64,000 nt of DNA from Phaseolibacter flectens ATCC 12775 (lineage in GTDB: Bacteria; Pseudomonadota; Gammaproteobacteria; Enterobacterales; Enterobacteriaceae), in NCBI RefSeq assembly GCF_000518745.1, contig NZ_JAEE01000008.1, forward strand, positions 85,985 through 149,984. Reading direction: 5' to 3'. Position 1 is the first letter of the stretch; the number at the start of each line of letters is the position of its first letter. Positions 1 through 11,796 of the stretch are shown piece by piece. A program made the translations under genes and the position numbers. The notes under the pieces are model-generated. The model ran no database searches. It was not told the origin of the DNA and saw nothing but the letters and a program-made list of their open reading frames with translations.

Positions 1-139
1 CAAATTTGTCAATTTAACGTGGGTAAATAGCTTGATTATTCGGCTTTTCATGACCAATTTTATTTTGGAGTGATTCAGAACACAACGAAGATCACCAAAA
101 TAGATTTGGGTTTTTTTATAAGATACCTGCAATGGGCTC

Positions 140-168
140 TTGTCTTTTACACGACTATTGCGTAGAAT
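140..168 (+). promoter_or_regulatory. Likely sigma70 promoter of rplU-rpmA
   Basis: TTGTCT (140-145) and TAGAAT (163-168) are separated by exactly 17 bp, about 70 bases upstream of the rplU start. This fits a sigma70 promoter serving the L21-L27 operon. The rest of 1-238 holds no gene. In E. coli this gap separates rplU from the divergent ispB, which would lie to the left of the window. Confidence 0.7.
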
Positions 169-205
169 TCGCGCCCTATTGTGAATAATTTATAGCGCCG
201 CCTGA

Positions 206-550
<345 letters not shown>

Positions 551-564
551 TAGGAGAATAACTA

Positions 565-822
565 ATGGCACACAAAAAAGCTGGTGGTTCGACCCGTAAC
601 GGTCGTGACTCCAATGCAAAGCGTCTGGGCGTAAAACGTTTCGGCGGCGAAACTGTTCTGGCTGGTAGCATTATTGTTCGTCAGCGTGGTACTAAATTCC
701 ATGCAGGCACTAACGTAGGCTGTGGTCGTGACCACACGCTGTTTGCCACAGCGACAGGACAAGTTAAATTCGAAGTTAAAGGTCCTGATAATCGCAAATT
801 CGTCAGTATTGTTGCTGAATAA
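565..822 (+). CDS. rpmA: 50S ribosomal protein L27
   Basis: Ribosomal protein L27, 85 residues as in E. coli. Its flexible N-terminus ([16 protein letters not shown]) reaches toward the peptidyl-transferase centre in known ribosome structures. The conserved [11 protein letters not shown] segment is at about residues 36-46. AGGAGA precedes the ATG. It is the second gene of the rplU-rpmA operon, and a strong intrinsic terminator follows 46 bases after the stop. In E. coli yhbE comes next, but here 823-1058 has no gene and obgE follows directly. Confidence 0.98.
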   Translation: MAHKKAGGSTRNGRDSNAKRLGVKRFGGETVLAGSIIVRQRGTKFHAGTNVGCGRDHTLFATATGQVKFEVKGPDNRKFVSIVAE

Positions 823-867
823 GCTGGTTAGGATCTGTATGACCCTTGGGTCATCCGGTTCGAATTC

Positions 868-895
868 AAGCCCCGCGTGAATGCGGGGCTTTTTA
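868..895 (+). terminator. Intrinsic terminator after rpmA
   Basis: A 9-bp stem (AAGCCCCGC, 868-876, with GCGGGGCTT, 883-891) has a 6-base loop and runs into a T-rich tail. It ends the rplU-rpmA transcript. Confidence 0.9.
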
Positions 896-1034
896 TATTT
901 TGAACCTCGCGATAATAAATTGGCATTGTGCCATTGCGCTGAGCAAAGTGATCCTTTGTATAACGACTACCTTTATCCGCCGCAGGTCAGCACAGAGACC
1001 CCTGGCGGACCTGCTTGCTGCTTGAGCGCAGTAG

Positions 1035-2219
<1,185 letters not shown>

Positions 2220-2872
2220 TCCACCCTGTGATCGTCTCCTGCATACCGGACTGAACCTGTATACCGCGTCATCGTGGTCTGTTTTGGACAGTCCGGCCCT
2301 AGCCTAAGCCGCGGGTGTTGGGAGGCCATATCCAGTATGGGCTGGCAACACCAACTCGCCTTGCAGTACAAGATAAAAAGCGCTCCATTCGCCCTTCAAT
2401 TCTGCTGATAATGAATTTATCAGGCAGGGCAAGGGCTTCAGTTCTTGTGATTACTTCAGTCGAGTCAGATTCTATACAACAGCAAGGCCATCCTTATTTC
2501 TGTACTCAACATTTAGGTACTTAAGAGCGGCTCAATGGAATAAGACCAGTCGTTGAGTTGAATGCGGGTTGCCAATGGTATGATCACTGATCTCGATTAG
2601 GATTTAATGACAGTCACGGTAAAAAAGGACAGTCTGAGAAATTTCAGTCATGTTTCTTGTCCTATTGGCTAGGATGCCCCTATTACAAAAAGGCAAAAAA
2701 AGGCGAAAGTGTAACACTAACGGCGTGATGCAGTATCAAAACACATCGTGACCATTGGGGTGAAGGGAAATGACGAAAACCGGCGTGGCGCTTGCGCATG
2801 AGGCCGGTATGATCGTCGGGGAAATCGCTTATCCTGCCGGTCGTGTTCGGCGTATTGATCAGGTCTGGCCGG
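2220..2872. other. Gene-free stretch between obgE and dacB
   Basis: About 650 bases lie between the convergent obgE and dacB genes, far longer than expected in this block. The open frames are short (the longest is 69 codons, from 2315), lack ribosome-binding sites and resemble nothing I know. An A/G-rich stretch at about 2683-2712 reads as a T-rich tract on the minus strand and could help end dacB transcription. This is probably decayed or inserted DNA. Confidence 0.5.
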
Positions 2873-4309
2873 TTAGGGCGCATTGTTATAAAGATAGCGA
2901 TATAAACGGCTTTCAAAACGAATTAGCGGTACCCGACGCGTGCGTTGTTCGGCAGGAGGGACAGCATAACCTGATAAAAATTGGACAAATGCAATACGTT
3001 GTCCAGTGCGGGTAGTCAGAAAACCGGCAAGGTTATACACGCCCTGTAGCGATCCTGTTTTTGCCGAAAGTTTTCCATCGACGCCTGCTTCATGTAATCC
3101 ACCGCGATACTGCAAGGTGCCATCATAGCCAGACAAAGGCAGCATACTGATAAAATCGAGGCGGCTATCATTTTTTGCAATAAACTGTAATACTTGCATC
3201 ATGGTTTCAGGTGTAACAAGATCGTGGCGTGATAAGCCAGAACCATCGACTTGGATGGTATTACCGAGCGTGATCCCCGCTTTTGTTGCCAAGATCCGTC
3301 TTACTGCATCAGAACCCGCTCTAAAGGTACCCGGAACATTAAAATAATGATGACCAATCGTTCTGAATACGGTATCGGCAATCATATTATCTGATTTTTT
3401 TAACATTTGATGTAATAGATTATGCAGCGGTTCGGATTGATGAGTTGCGAGAGTGGTGACCGGTGGCGATGGCCATTTTTGTTGCACCAGATGGCCAGAA
3501 TAATTGAGGCCAGCCCTTTTTAGCTCATCACGGATGATCTCACCAGCCCAAGCCGCCCCATCCTGTATGGCATAAGCGAGAGGTAAAGGTGATGAACGTT
3601 GAGGCAAGCATCCGACCAGCGTATACCGATTAAGCTCACCCGGCTTAATATCGAGTTCACAGTAGCGCCCTTCCGCAGAGCCTGGCGCAATGGTTTTAAC
3701 CTCACTGAGCATATGTACCGGGTAATAAGAGGCAACCTTGATCTGTGCAGACTTACCAATATCGGCGTTACTGTATAAAGAAATTGAAAAGCAGTTTCGG
3801 TCGATAATCGCGGCAGCAGGCGGGGAACTGAAGCATTCAGTCAGGTCATTCCATGGCCACCCTGGGGCCATATCGTGACTCGCGAAGACAGAAGTATCAA
3901 TAATCAAATTACCATCAATATTTGTTACGCCCCGTTGCTTTAATCTTGCTATCATATTGACGATATTCTGGCGTGTCAGGGTCGGATCGCCAGAAAATCG
4001 AACGGAAAGATCACCTAACAGGTGGCCATTTTGTATGTTGGCATTCGATCCCATTGTGGTCTCAAAGCGGTAGTCTGCACCTAACTCCAGTAACGCAGCA
4101 AGAGCAGTGAAGATTTTCATGGTACTGGCTGGTAATGCCTGTTGTTTACTGTGGTAGGCGAGAATGGGAGAGGAGGCACCAATTTTTTGTGCTAGGAAAG
4201 CAAGATTCGTCCCATCAGGTAAATATTGAGTAAATTGTTCCACAGGTTCAGCCGATGCCTGTACAGTAATAACGAAGGTTAAGGCAGTAAAAAATCCGAG
4301 TATACGCAT
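2873..4309 (-). CDS. dacB: D-Ala-D-Ala carboxypeptidase/endopeptidase PBP4
   Basis: Periplasmic penicillin-binding protein 4. It trims pentapeptide stems and cleaves D-Ala-mDAP cross-links in peptidoglycan. The product is 478 residues (477 in E. coli). A signal peptide covers residues 1-20, ending in ASA. The three catalytic motifs of the SxxK acyltransferase fold are present: S62-x-x-K65, S306-D-N308 and K417-T-G419. The long insertion between the first two motifs is typical of class C PBP4. It is divergent from greA, as in E. coli, so both promoters lie within 4310-4548. The downstream side opens onto an unusually long empty gap. Confidence 0.97.
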   Translation of the reverse strand: MRILGFFTALTFVITVQASAEPVEQFTQYLPDGTNLAFLAQKIGASSPILAYHSKQQALPASTMKIFTALAALLELGADYRFETTMGSNANIQNGHLLGDLSVRFSGDPTLTRQNIVNMIARLKQRGVTNIDGNLIIDTSVFASHDMAPGWPWNDLTECFSSPPAAAIIDRNCFSISLYSNADIGKSAQIKVASYYPVHMLSEVKTIAPGSAEGRYCELDIKPGELNRYTLVGCLPQRSSPLPLAYAIQDGAAWAGEIIRDELKRAGLNYSGHLVQQKWPSPPVTTLATHQSEPLHNLLHQMLKKSDNMIADTVFRTIGHHYFNVPGTFRAGSDAVRRILATKAGITLGNTIQVDGSGLSRHDLVTPETMMQVLQFIAKNDSRLDFISMLPLSGYDGTLQYRGGLHEAGVDGKLSAKTGSLQGVYNLAGFLTTRTGQRIAFVQFLSGYAVPPAEQRTRRVPLIRFESRLYRYLYNNAP

Positions 4310-4431
4310 GGTTGTATGTTGATAGCTATGGACAAAATAGCATACTACTTGCCCTGCTGAGTGATGTAAACGGCCATATCATTCGACATTACTCTGGGTT
4401 AACATAGCCGTTAATGATTTTATGAGGTGTT

Positions 4432-4494
4432 CCGGGTAGTTACCCGGGGCAATTTTTTTGTTTAAATTTTAAGTCGGTAGCGTTCGGCTACCGA
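4432..4494 (+). promoter_or_regulatory. greA leader with terminator-like hairpins (GraL-like)
   Basis: The untranslated region before greA contains a 7-bp hairpin (CCGGGTA 4432-4438 / TACCCGG 4441-4447). It is followed by a run of seven T (4453-4459), an intrinsic terminator ahead of the gene. A second 8-bp hairpin follows at 4474-4481/4487-4494. In E. coli the greA leader produces the small RNA GraL by termination at such a site. The same arrangement here suggests a GraL-like RNA and attenuation of greA; the homology itself is inferred from position. Confidence 0.6.
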
Positions 4495-4548
4495 ATTAAG
4501 TCCGCGAGGTAGATTTTCCTACACCGGATTTAATGTAAGGAGCGAAAT

Positions 4549-5025
4549 ATGAGTCTGATACCCATGACCCTGAGCGGGGCAGAGAAATTAAGAAAAGAGT
4601 TAGAAGAGTTAAAAACAGTACGCCGTCCCCGTATTATTGCCGCTATTGCTGATGCCCGTGAGCATGGTGATTTGAAAGAAAATGCGGAATATCATGCCGC
4701 ACGAGAAGAGCAAGGATTTTGTGAAGGGCGAATTCAGGAAATTGAAGCGAAACTGTCCAATGCTCAGATCATTGATGTGACAAAACTGACCAATACTGGC
4801 CGGGTCATTTTTGGGGCAACTGTCACAATATTTAATCTGCAATCGGAAGAAGAAAGCAGCTACCGGATTGTTGGTGATGATGAGGCGGATTTTAAGAAAA
4901 ATATGATATCGGTCAATTCACCGATGGCAAGAGGGTTAATTGGCAAAGAGGTGGATGATGTCGCTCTTGTCAGAACGCCGGCGGGTGATGTTGAGTATGA
5001 AGTGATTAAAGTCGAATATAAATAA
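4549..5025 (+). CDS. greA: Transcription elongation factor GreA
   Basis: GreA stimulates cleavage of backtracked transcripts by RNA polymerase. The product is 158 residues, the family length. The N-terminal coiled coil (about 1-75) carries the conserved acidic tip, with [17 protein letters not shown] at about residues 41-57 holding the catalytic Asp/Glu region. The C-terminal FKBP-like domain follows (about 80-158). GGAG (4538-4541) precedes the ATG. It is monocistronic and faces yhbY across a symmetrical hairpin. Confidence 0.97.
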   Translation: MSLIPMTLSGAEKLRKELEELKTVRRPRIIAAIADAREHGDLKENAEYHAAREEQGFCEGRIQEIEAKLSNAQIIDVTKLTNTGRVIFGATVTIFNLQSEEESSYRIVGDDEADFKKNMISVNSPMARGLIGKEVDDVALVRTPAGDVEYEVIKVEYK

Positions 5026-5104
5026 ACTTGTTGGTTAGTGTTGACCGCAGAACGTTTAAACTCACTAAAAAAGTAAGTAAAGTTTGGCATAGTTATCTCA
5101 ACAA

Positions 5105-5138
5105 AGAGTTAAAAGGTGCTACTTAGCCTTTTAACTCT
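5105..5138. terminator. Hairpin between convergent greA and yhbY
   Basis: A perfect 12-bp inverted repeat (AGAGTTAAAAGG 5105-5116 / CCTTTTAACTCT 5127-5138) with a 10-base loop sits between the ends of two convergent genes. No long T tract follows on either strand, so its role as a terminator is inferred from position. Confidence 0.5.
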
Positions 5139-5166
5139 CCTGAAATCCTGGTAATTTATAGTCGTA

Positions 5167-5460
5167 CTAACGGGGCAGAGTGATCTTCTTGTCTTTTGAT
5201 GGTCGATACAGGACCAGTGTTTTACCGATAACTTGGACTTCAGATGCCGAGGTTTCGCGAATAATAGCATTGACAATCAATAATTTGGATTCACGGTCTT
5301 CAGTAGAAATTTTAACTTTAATCAGCTCATGATGTTCAAGAGCATGTTCAATTTCTGCTAGTACACCTTCTGTCAAACCATTGTTACCTAACATAACGAT
5401 GGGCTTCAAAGGATGAGCGAGACCTTTCAGATACTGTTTTTGCTTAGTTGTAATATTCAT
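5167..5460 (-). CDS. yhbY: Ribosome assembly RNA-binding protein YhbY
   Basis: Small CRM-domain protein that binds pre-50S particles. The product is 97 residues and consists almost entirely of the CRM fold. The loop motif GNNGLT (GxxG) is at about residues 25-30 and contacts RNA. The frame extends 19 codons further upstream, but ATG 5460 gives the family start MNITTKQKQYLKGLAH and is preferred. It is divergent from rlmE, as in E. coli. Confidence 0.95.
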   Translation of the reverse strand: MNITTKQKQYLKGLAHPLKPIVMLGNNGLTEGVLAEIEHALEHHELIKVKISTEDRESKLLIVNAIIRETSASEVQVIGKTLVLYRPSKDKKITLPR

Positions 5461-5585
5461 CTTATTTTTTGTACTCAGGGATTGAAAACGGCTTATTCTA
5501 CCGCCATCTCTGATCAATCAGCAAATTAACACGTCATTTTTAGTGATGATTTTTCGTTACGGTGGCACAATCAGTTGGAAGAACT

Positions 5586-6215
5586 ATGACGGGGAAGAAG
5601 CGTTCGGCCAGTTCCAGTCGCTGGTTACAGGAACATTTTAGCGATAAATATGTCCAACAGGCTCAAAAAAAAGGGCTTCGTTCGCGTGCATGGTTTAAGC
5701 TTGATGAAATCCAGCAGAACGATAAGTTGTTTAAACCGGGAATGACCGTGGTCGATCTCGGTGCTGCACCAGGTGGATGGTCTCAATATGCGGTACAGCA
5801 AATTGGGGCAAAAGGTCGGGTTATCGCATGTGATATTCTTGAAATGGATCCCATTGTAGGTGTGGATTTTTTACAGGGTGATTTTCGTGAGGAGTCAGTG
5901 CTGGCTGCATTACTTGAACGTGTCGGTGAGCAAAAAGTTCAGGTGGTGATGTCAGATATGGCACCCAATATGAGTGGTACGCCAGCGGTGGATATTCCAA
6001 GATCAATGTACCTTGTTGAACTTGCGCTGGATATGTGTCGAGATATACTGGCACCAGGTGGTAGCTTCTTAGTAAAAGTATTTCAGGGAAATGGCTTCGA
6101 TGAATACCTCCGGGAAATTCGTGCCCTGTTTGAAAAAGTAAAAGTTCGTAAGCCTGACGCTTCACGTTCACGTTCACGTGAAGTGTACATTGTAGCGACA
6201 GGGCGCAAAATTTAG
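5586..6215 (+). CDS. rlmE: 23S rRNA 2'-O-methyltransferase RlmE
   Basis: Heat-shock methyltransferase (RrmJ/FtsJ) that methylates the ribose of U2552 in 23S rRNA. The product is 209 residues, identical in length to E. coli. The SAM-binding motif [11 protein letters not shown] is at 57-67. The catalytic tetrad is intact as K38, D124, K164 and E199. ATG 5586 was chosen because GGAAGAAC lies just upstream and [13 protein letters not shown] is the family N-terminus; the open frame starts 8 codons earlier. ftsH follows after 46 bases, the conserved rlmE-ftsH pair. Confidence 0.97.
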   Translation: MTGKKRSASSSRWLQEHFSDKYVQQAQKKGLRSRAWFKLDEIQQNDKLFKPGMTVVDLGAAPGGWSQYAVQQIGAKGRVIACDILEMDPIVGVDFLQGDFREESVLAALLERVGEQKVQVVMSDMAPNMSGTPAVDIPRSMYLVELALDMCRDILAPGGSFLVKVFQGNGFDEYLREIRALFEKVKVRKPDASRSRSREVYIVATGRKI

Positions 6216-6261
6216 TGCCCTTCGTTGTTTGTTAACATCGATGTAATATGAGGTTAATCCC

Positions 6262-8289
6262 TTGAGTGACATGGCGAAAAACCTGATTCTTTGGTTAGTT
6301 ATTGCAGTTGTACTGATGACCGTTTTCCAAAGTTTCGGACCCAGTGATTCGAATGGACAAAAAGTGGCTTATTCAACGTTTTTGTCACAAGTTGACCAGA
6401 ATGAGGTCAAGGGTGTCCGTATTAACGGGCGTGAGATAAATGTAACTAAACAGGATGACAGTAAATATACAACGTATTTACCTATTCAGGATTTCAAGTT
6501 ACTCGATAACCTGATAACCAAAAAAGTGAAGGTTGAAGGTGAACCCCCTGCTGAGCAGAGCATACTGACCACCATCTTCATTTCATGGTTTCCGATGCTG
6601 CTACTTATCGGTATTTGGATTTTCTTTATGCGCCAGATGCAAGGCGGTGGCGGTAAAGGCGCCATGTCTTTTGGTAAAAGCAAAGCGAGAATGCTAACCG
6701 AAGATCAGATAAAAACAACCTTTGCTGATGTTGCCGGTTGTGATGAGGCAAAAGAAGAAGTCAGTGAATTGGTTGAATACCTGCGTGAGCCGGCTCGTTT
6801 TCAGAAGCTGGGAGGGAAAATCCCTAAAGGTGTGCTGATGGTTGGCCCGCCGGGGACAGGGAAAACTCTTTTAGCCAAAGCGATAGCGGGCGAAGCCAAA
6901 GTCCCATTTTTTACCATATCGGGTTCTGATTTTGTTGAAATGTTTGTGGGTGTCGGTGCCTCACGAGTGCGCGACATGTTTGAACAAGCAAAAAAATCGG
7001 CACCTTGCATCATCTTCATTGATGAAATCGATGCCGTAGGGCGTCAACGCGGTGCAGGTTTAGGTGGTGGTCATGATGAGCGTGAGCAGACCTTAAACCA
7101 AATGCTGGTTGAAATGGATGGGTTTGAGGGCAACGAAGGCATTATTGTCATTGCGGCAACAAACCGTCCTGATGTCCTTGATCCGGCGTTATTGCGTCCT
7201 GGACGTTTTGACCGTCAAGTTGTGGTTGGTTTACCGGATGTGCGTGGTCGCGAACAGATCATGAAAGTGCATATGCGTCGAGTTCCGTTGGCGAATGACA
7301 TTGATGCGGCGGTGATTGCTCGGGGAACGCCAGGCTTTTCGGGTGCTGATTTAGCTAACTTAGTTAATGAAGCCGCCTTATTTGCTGCCCGAACCAATAA
7401 ACGTGTGGTGTCGATGGTTGAATTTGAAAAAGCCAAAGACAAAATTATGATGGGTGCCGAACGTCGCTCGATGGTGATGACTGAAGCTCAGAAAGAGTCG
7501 ACGGCTTACCATGAGGCCGGTCATGCGATCATTGGACGTTTAGTTCCAGAACATGACCCTGTGCATAAAGTGACGATTATTCCACGTGGCCGTGCATTAG
7601 GCGTCACTTTCTTCTTACCGGAAGGCGATGCCATCAGCGCCAGCCGTCAGAAATTGGAAAGCCAGATTTCAACCTTGTACGGTGGACGTTTGGCTGAAGA
7701 AATGATTTATGGACCGGAGAATGTGTCAACGGGTGCTTCGAATGATATTAAAGTTGCAACCAACATTGCACGTAATATGGTCACCCAATGGGGATTCTCT
7801 GAAAAATTGGGTCCGTTACTTTATGCTGAAGAAGAGGGTGAAGTGTTCCTCGGACGTTCTGTTGCTAAAGCGAAGCATGTCTCAGATGATACAGCGCGCA
7901 TTATCGATCAGGAAGTGAAGCAGATCATTGATGTTAACTATCAGAGAGCCCGTAAAATACTGGGTGAAAATCTTGATATTTTACATGCAATGAAAGATGC
8001 GCTGATGAAATATGAAACCATTGATGCACCACAAATTGATGATTTAATGGCGCGCATTGAGGTCCGTGCGCCGGCTGGTTGGGAAGAATCATCCGAGGAT
8101 AACGCAGATAAAGTGAATTCAGCTGAGCAAACTTCAGCAGAAACCCCCTCCTCTGTCGTGTTAGATAAAACAGAAACGGCTGAAGGAACTGCGTCTGAAA
8201 CTTCGGTGACAGAGCAAGCAAAAACCGATGTGAACCAGCACGATCCGGTTGATAATGAAAAGTCAGAAACAGGTAAATCTGAGAAGTAA
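6262..8289 (+). CDS. ftsH: ATP-dependent zinc metalloprotease FtsH
   Basis: Inner-membrane AAA+ protease that degrades LpxC, sigma32, SecY and other proteins. Two membrane segments (about 8-25 and 103-124) flank a periplasmic domain. The Walker A motif GPPGTGKT is near residue 195, and the second region of homology GRFDRQV is present. The zinc site HEAGH is at 417-421. TTG 6262 is the likely start because GAGG (6250-6253) is 8 bases upstream of it but 17 from ATG 6271. The product is 675 residues, about 30 longer than E. coli, because of a low-complexity Ser/Thr/Glu/Asp-rich tail (about 615-675). Confidence 0.97.
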   Translation: MSDMAKNLILWLVIAVVLMTVFQSFGPSDSNGQKVAYSTFLSQVDQNEVKGVRINGREINVTKQDDSKYTTYLPIQDFKLLDNLITKKVKVEGEPPAEQSILTTIFISWFPMLLLIGIWIFFMRQMQGGGGKGAMSFGKSKARMLTEDQIKTTFADVAGCDEAKEEVSELVEYLREPARFQKLGGKIPKGVLMVGPPGTGKTLLAKAIAGEAKVPFFTISGSDFVEMFVGVGASRVRDMFEQAKKSAPCIIFIDEIDAVGRQRGAGLGGGHDEREQTLNQMLVEMDGFEGNEGIIVIAATNRPDVLDPALLRPGRFDRQVVVGLPDVRGREQIMKVHMRRVPLANDIDAAVIARGTPGFSGADLANLVNEAALFAARTNKRVVSMVEFEKAKDKIMMGAERRSMVMTEAQKESTAYHEAGHAIIGRLVPEHDPVHKVTIIPRGRALGVTFFLPEGDAISASRQKLESQISTLYGGRLAEEMIYGPENVSTGASNDIKVATNIARNMVTQWGFSEKLGPLLYAEEEGEVFLGRSVAKAKHVSDDTARIIDQEVKQIIDVNYQRARKILGENLDILHAMKDALMKYETIDAPQIDDLMARIEVRAPAGWEESSEDNADKVNSAEQTSAETPSSVVLDKTETAEGTASETSVTEQAKTDVNQHDPVDNEKSETGKSEK

Positions 8290-8323
8290 AAGACTCGATA
8301 ACCGATCACTTTTTGGCTAAGAT

Positions 8324-8355
8324 AAAACCGCAGGGTCATACCTGCGGTTTTTATT
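8324..8355 (+). terminator. Intrinsic terminator after ftsH
   Basis: An 11-bp stem (AAAACCGCAGG 8324-8334 / CCTGCGGTTTT 8341-8351) with a 6-base loop ends in a T-rich tail. It lies between ftsH and folP and probably ends most rlmE-ftsH transcripts. Confidence 0.9.
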
Positions 8356-8389
8356 TTATGAATCTATCTCAATTGACAAGGAGACAACT

Positions 8390-9226
8390 TTGTCAACGCT
8401 TTCTGCTCATGGCTCGACTCTTGATCTCTCATTTCCCCATGTTATGGGGATAATCAATGTCACGCCGGACTCCTTCTCTGATGGTGGTCGCTATAACAGT
8501 GTCAGTGCAGCAATCTCTCATGTAAACCAGATGGTCAATCATGGTGCAACCATGATTGATATTGGTGGCGAGTCGACTCGACCAGGCGCCAGTGAGGTCA
8601 GTGTTGCCGAGGAGTTACAACGTGTGATCCCTGTGGTTGAGGCCATTGCACAACGTTTCGAAGTCTGGATCTCTGTTGATACATCTAAAGCTGAAGTGAT
8701 TGAAGCATCGGCAACGGCGGGCGCTCATCTGATTAATGATGTCAGAGCATTACAAGAACCGGGCGCATTGCAGGCGGCGGCAAAAAGCCAGCTACCCGTC
8801 TGTTTAATGCATATGCAGGGTCGTCCTGCAAGTATGCAACATCGACCTGACTACACCGATCTTTTCCAAGAGATTGACACTTTTTTGGCTGAACGGATCA
8901 TGCAATGCCAAAACGCAGGGATAACATCGGATAAGCTGATTTTAGATCCGGGGTTCGGTTTTGGCAAAAGTGTCCAGCATAATTATCAATTACTGTCTCG
9001 TTTGGCCCATTTTTCCCATTTTAACCTGCCATTGATGGTGGGGATGTCTCGTAAATCGATGATAGGGCAGCTATTGAATGTTGGACCCAAAGATCGAATG
9101 AGTGGCAGCTTGGCCTGTGCCGTCATTGCCGCAATGAAAGGAGCTCGGATCATCCGAGTTCATGATGTAAAAGAAACCGTTGAAGCGATGCGAATTGTTG
9201 AAGCGACCTTAAGGGCAGAAGGATAA
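8390..9226 (+). CDS. folP: Dihydropteroate synthase
   Basis: Folate synthesis enzyme that joins p-aminobenzoate to dihydropterin pyrophosphate; it is the sulfonamide target. The product is 278 residues and forms a TIM barrel. The two family signatures are clear: [15 protein letters not shown] (about 19-33) and [10 protein letters not shown] (about 57-66). LDPGFGFGK and GMSRKS occur later. The start is TTG 8390, with AAGGAG (8378-8383) 6 bases upstream; no ATG lies nearby in frame. glmM follows after 4 bases, the usual folP-glmM operon. Confidence 0.96.
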   Translation: MSTLSAHGSTLDLSFPHVMGIINVTPDSFSDGGRYNSVSAAISHVNQMVNHGATMIDIGGESTRPGASEVSVAEELQRVIPVVEAIAQRFEVWISVDTSKAEVIEASATAGAHLINDVRALQEPGALQAAAKSQLPVCLMHMQGRPASMQHRPDYTDLFQEIDTFLAERIMQCQNAGITSDKLILDPGFGFGKSVQHNYQLLSRLAHFSHFNLPLMVGMSRKSMIGQLLNVGPKDRMSGSLACAVIAAMKGARIIRVHDVKETVEAMRIVEATLRAEG

Positions 9227-9230
9227 TTTT

Positions 9231-10571
9231 ATGAGTAAGCGTAAATATTTCGGTACGGATGGCATCAGAGGCAGAGTGGGTGTCGCACCGATAACGCCTG
9301 ATTTTATGCTTAAACTGGGATGGGCTGCGGGCAAGGTTCTGGCAAGAGAAGGCTCCACTCAAGTGATCATTGGTAAAGATACTCGTATCTCAGGTTATAT
9401 GTTGGAATCGGCATTGGAAGCGGGTCTTGCAGCAGCAGGCTTATCTGCGGCCTTTACTGGCCCCATGCCGACTCCGGCCGTCGCTTATTTAACTCGCACT
9501 TTCCGTGCCGCTGCGGGGGTTGTCATTTCAGCTTCACATAATCCTTTTAACGACAATGGAATTAAGTTTTTTACGACGGATGGGACAAAACTTGATGATG
9601 ATATTGAGCTTGCGATAGAGCAGGAAATGGAAAAACCATTAACGTGTGTGACCTCGGAATTTCTAGGAAGAGCAAGTCGTATCGTTGATGCCGCGGGTCG
9701 TTATATTGAATTTTGCAAAGCGACCTTTCCCGCAGAACAAAACCTGAGTGGCTTAAAAATCGTGGTAGATTGTGCCAATGGTGCCACTTACCATATCACG
9801 CCTGATGTCCTCAAAGAGCTGGGTGCCGAGGTGATTGCAATCGGTGTTCAACCAGATGGAATGAATATTAATTTAAAATGCGGTGCGACAGATCTGACTT
9901 TGTTACAACAGCGCGTGCTAGCAGAGCAAGCCGATCTCGGGATCGCGCTGGATGGGGATGGTGACCGAGTGATGATGATCGATCATCAGGGCAACAAAGT
10001 GGATGGTGATCAGATCCTCTATATTATTGCTCGTGAGCGTTTACGTCATGGTAGCCTGAAAGGAGGCGTCGTGGGTACCCTTATGAGCAATATGGGGCTT
10101 GAAGTTGCGCTGAAACAATTAGGCCTTTCGTTTATTCGGGCTAATGTTGGCGATCGCTATATTATAGAAAAGTTAATTGAGAAACAGTGGTCGCTTGGTG
10201 CTGAAAATTCAGGTCATGTTATTTTACTGGATAAAACCACCACGGGTGATGGCACAGTCGCAGCGTTGCAGGTTTTAAGTGCTATGGTCACGAATCAACT
10301 GTCCTTAAATGATCTGTGCAGTGGAATGCAGTTATACCCTCAGATCTTGATCAACGTCCGTCATTCTGGCAACAAAGATCCCCTTGCATCTGAAATGGTT
10401 CAACAAGAAGTCATAAAGGCAGAACAGACCTTGGGTAACAAAGGGCGCGTTTTATTACGTAAATCGGGCACCGAACCATTAATTCGGGTGATGGTCGAAG
10501 GGCTTGATAAGTCACAGGTGACAATACTGGCTCAGGCGATTGCTGAGGCAGTGAAACAGGCGAGCGAATGA
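9231..10571 (+). CDS. glmM: Phosphoglucosamine mutase
   Basis: Converts glucosamine-6-phosphate to glucosamine-1-phosphate for UDP-GlcNAc synthesis. The product is 446 residues. The phosphoserine loop SASHNP has the active Ser at 102, and the Mg-binding loop DGDGD is at 241-245. The C-terminal phosphate-binding motif [12 protein letters not shown] is present. The gene is 4 bases after folP. In E. coli secG follows directly; here 2.8 kb with a glycosyltransferase and an O-antigen ligase intervene. Confidence 0.97.
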   Translation: MSKRKYFGTDGIRGRVGVAPITPDFMLKLGWAAGKVLAREGSTQVIIGKDTRISGYMLESALEAGLAAAGLSAAFTGPMPTPAVAYLTRTFRAAAGVVISASHNPFNDNGIKFFTTDGTKLDDDIELAIEQEMEKPLTCVTSEFLGRASRIVDAAGRYIEFCKATFPAEQNLSGLKIVVDCANGATYHITPDVLKELGAEVIAIGVQPDGMNINLKCGATDLTLLQQRVLAEQADLGIALDGDGDRVMMIDHQGNKVDGDQILYIIARERLRHGSLKGGVVGTLMSNMGLEVALKQLGLSFIRANVGDRYIIEKLIEKQWSLGAENSGHVILLDKTTTGDGTVAALQVLSAMVTNQLSLNDLCSGMQLYPQILINVRHSGNKDPLASEMVQQEVIKAEQTLGNKGRVLLRKSGTEPLIRVMVEGLDKSQVTILAQAIAEAVKQASE

Positions 10572-10716
10572 TCCGTTGTTTGACAATGATGTCCACTAAA
10601 ATGAGACGAAAGTGATGCAAACTCGAGTTAATTGTCTTTTTAAGCAGCGGATTGCTTCTCCGTCCATTCCGGTAAGTACACTGTAAACATTGATTGAGAT
10701 CTTATTACAGGCTGAT

Positions 10717-11796
10717 ATGAAAAAAATTCTTTTTGTTGCGGAGTCGCTGGATGGACATGGTGGAACCGAAAATGTGTCTCGATACGTGATTAACGCTTTG
10801 AATCACAGAGTGGAATATCAGGCGGGGATGTACATTCTTAATCAGGGAACACCGCAATCCTCAGTACACTGGCAACAAGGGATCTTACTTGGCCAAAGTC
10901 GCTCTTACACCGGTAATCATAAAATACGAAGTGGATTAACCAGTTTGCAGCTCGCCCTTTTTATCCGTCGTTGGCAGCCTGACCTGATCATTGCAATGAC
11001 AACGCGAAGTTGTCTCAATGCGCGGCAAGCCCTTAGCCTCTCTCGTAGCAAGGCTAAACTGGTCAGTTGGATGCATTTGCCGCCTGCTGATAGATACCGT
11101 CCACATTACTTAAAGCTTGCTGATCATCACTTTGCCATTAGTCAAGGTATTGCCGAACAATTGCTGCAGATAGGGATTCAGCGGCAGGCCATCGATGTGG
11201 TGTATAACCCAGTTGAACGCTCAGCGACAACACTCGGTCATTCCTCTGAATTTAGGATGATTTATGCCGGCCGAGTCATCTTTGAGGGACAGAAAAGGAT
11301 CAAAGATCTACTGGATGCAGTCAGCCAATTGAACTTTGCTTGGCATCTCGATATTATTGGTGGCGGCCAGGATGAATCTCAATGTCGCCGTTATGCGAAA
11401 GATCTGAAGATTGACTATTGTATTACTTGGCATGGGTGGCAGTATGATTGCTGGCAATATATTGAGCAGCATCTTGGTTCACTGACCTGCTTATTATTGA
11501 CTTCAGAGAGTGAAGGATTCCCTCTTATTTTGCTTGAGGCCATATCCCGAGGCCTTGTCTGCATTGCAGCGGATTGCCCAACGGGACCTGCCGAGATCAT
11601 TGTTCCTGGGCACAATGGTTATCTTTATCCAGTCGGACAGATTAATCATTTGGTTGATATTCTTAAACAATTAAATCAGGAATGGAATTTACCTGAATCG
11701 GAAGTGATAAAAGAGAGTATTCAGCGATTTTATCCAGAAAGTTATTTTGAAAACCTTGAACTCGCTTTACTGAAATTACTCGCTGATCAACGATGA
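10717..11796 (+). CDS. GT4 family glycosyltransferase (LPS core type)
   Basis: A 359-residue GT-B fold glycosyltransferase resembling RfaB/WabH-type lipopolysaccharide core enzymes. The nucleotide-sugar loop GGTE is at 15-18 and the GT4 motif E-x7-E at E266...E274 (EGFPLILLE). There is no signal peptide or membrane segment, so it probably acts at the cytoplasmic face of the inner membrane. ATG 10717 has CAGG upstream (10708-10711); an in-frame TTG at 10690 is less likely. The 4-base overlap with the following O-antigen ligase implies translational coupling and a shared role in LPS assembly. Donor and acceptor sugars cannot be told from sequence. Confidence 0.85.
   Translation: MKKILFVAESLDGHGGTENVSRYVINALNHRVEYQAGMYILNQGTPQSSVHWQQGILLGQSRSYTGNHKIRSGLTSLQLALFIRRWQPDLIIAMTTRSCLNARQALSLSRSKAKLVSWMHLPPADRYRPHYLKLADHHFAISQGIAEQLLQIGIQRQAIDVVYNPVERSATTLGHSSEFRMIYAGRVIFEGQKRIKDLLDAVSQLNFAWHLDIIGGGQDESQCRRYAKDLKIDYCITWHGWQYDCWQYIEQHLGSLTCLLLTSESEGFPLILLEAISRGLVCIAADCPTGPAEIIVPGHNGYLYPVGQINHLVDILKQLNQEWNLPESEVIKESIQRFYPESYFENLELALLKLLADQR

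Noticed and set aside
2315..2524. 69-codon plus-strand ORF in the obgE-dacB gap
   Set aside because: No ribosome-binding site, no recognisable motif, ordinary chance length in this composition.
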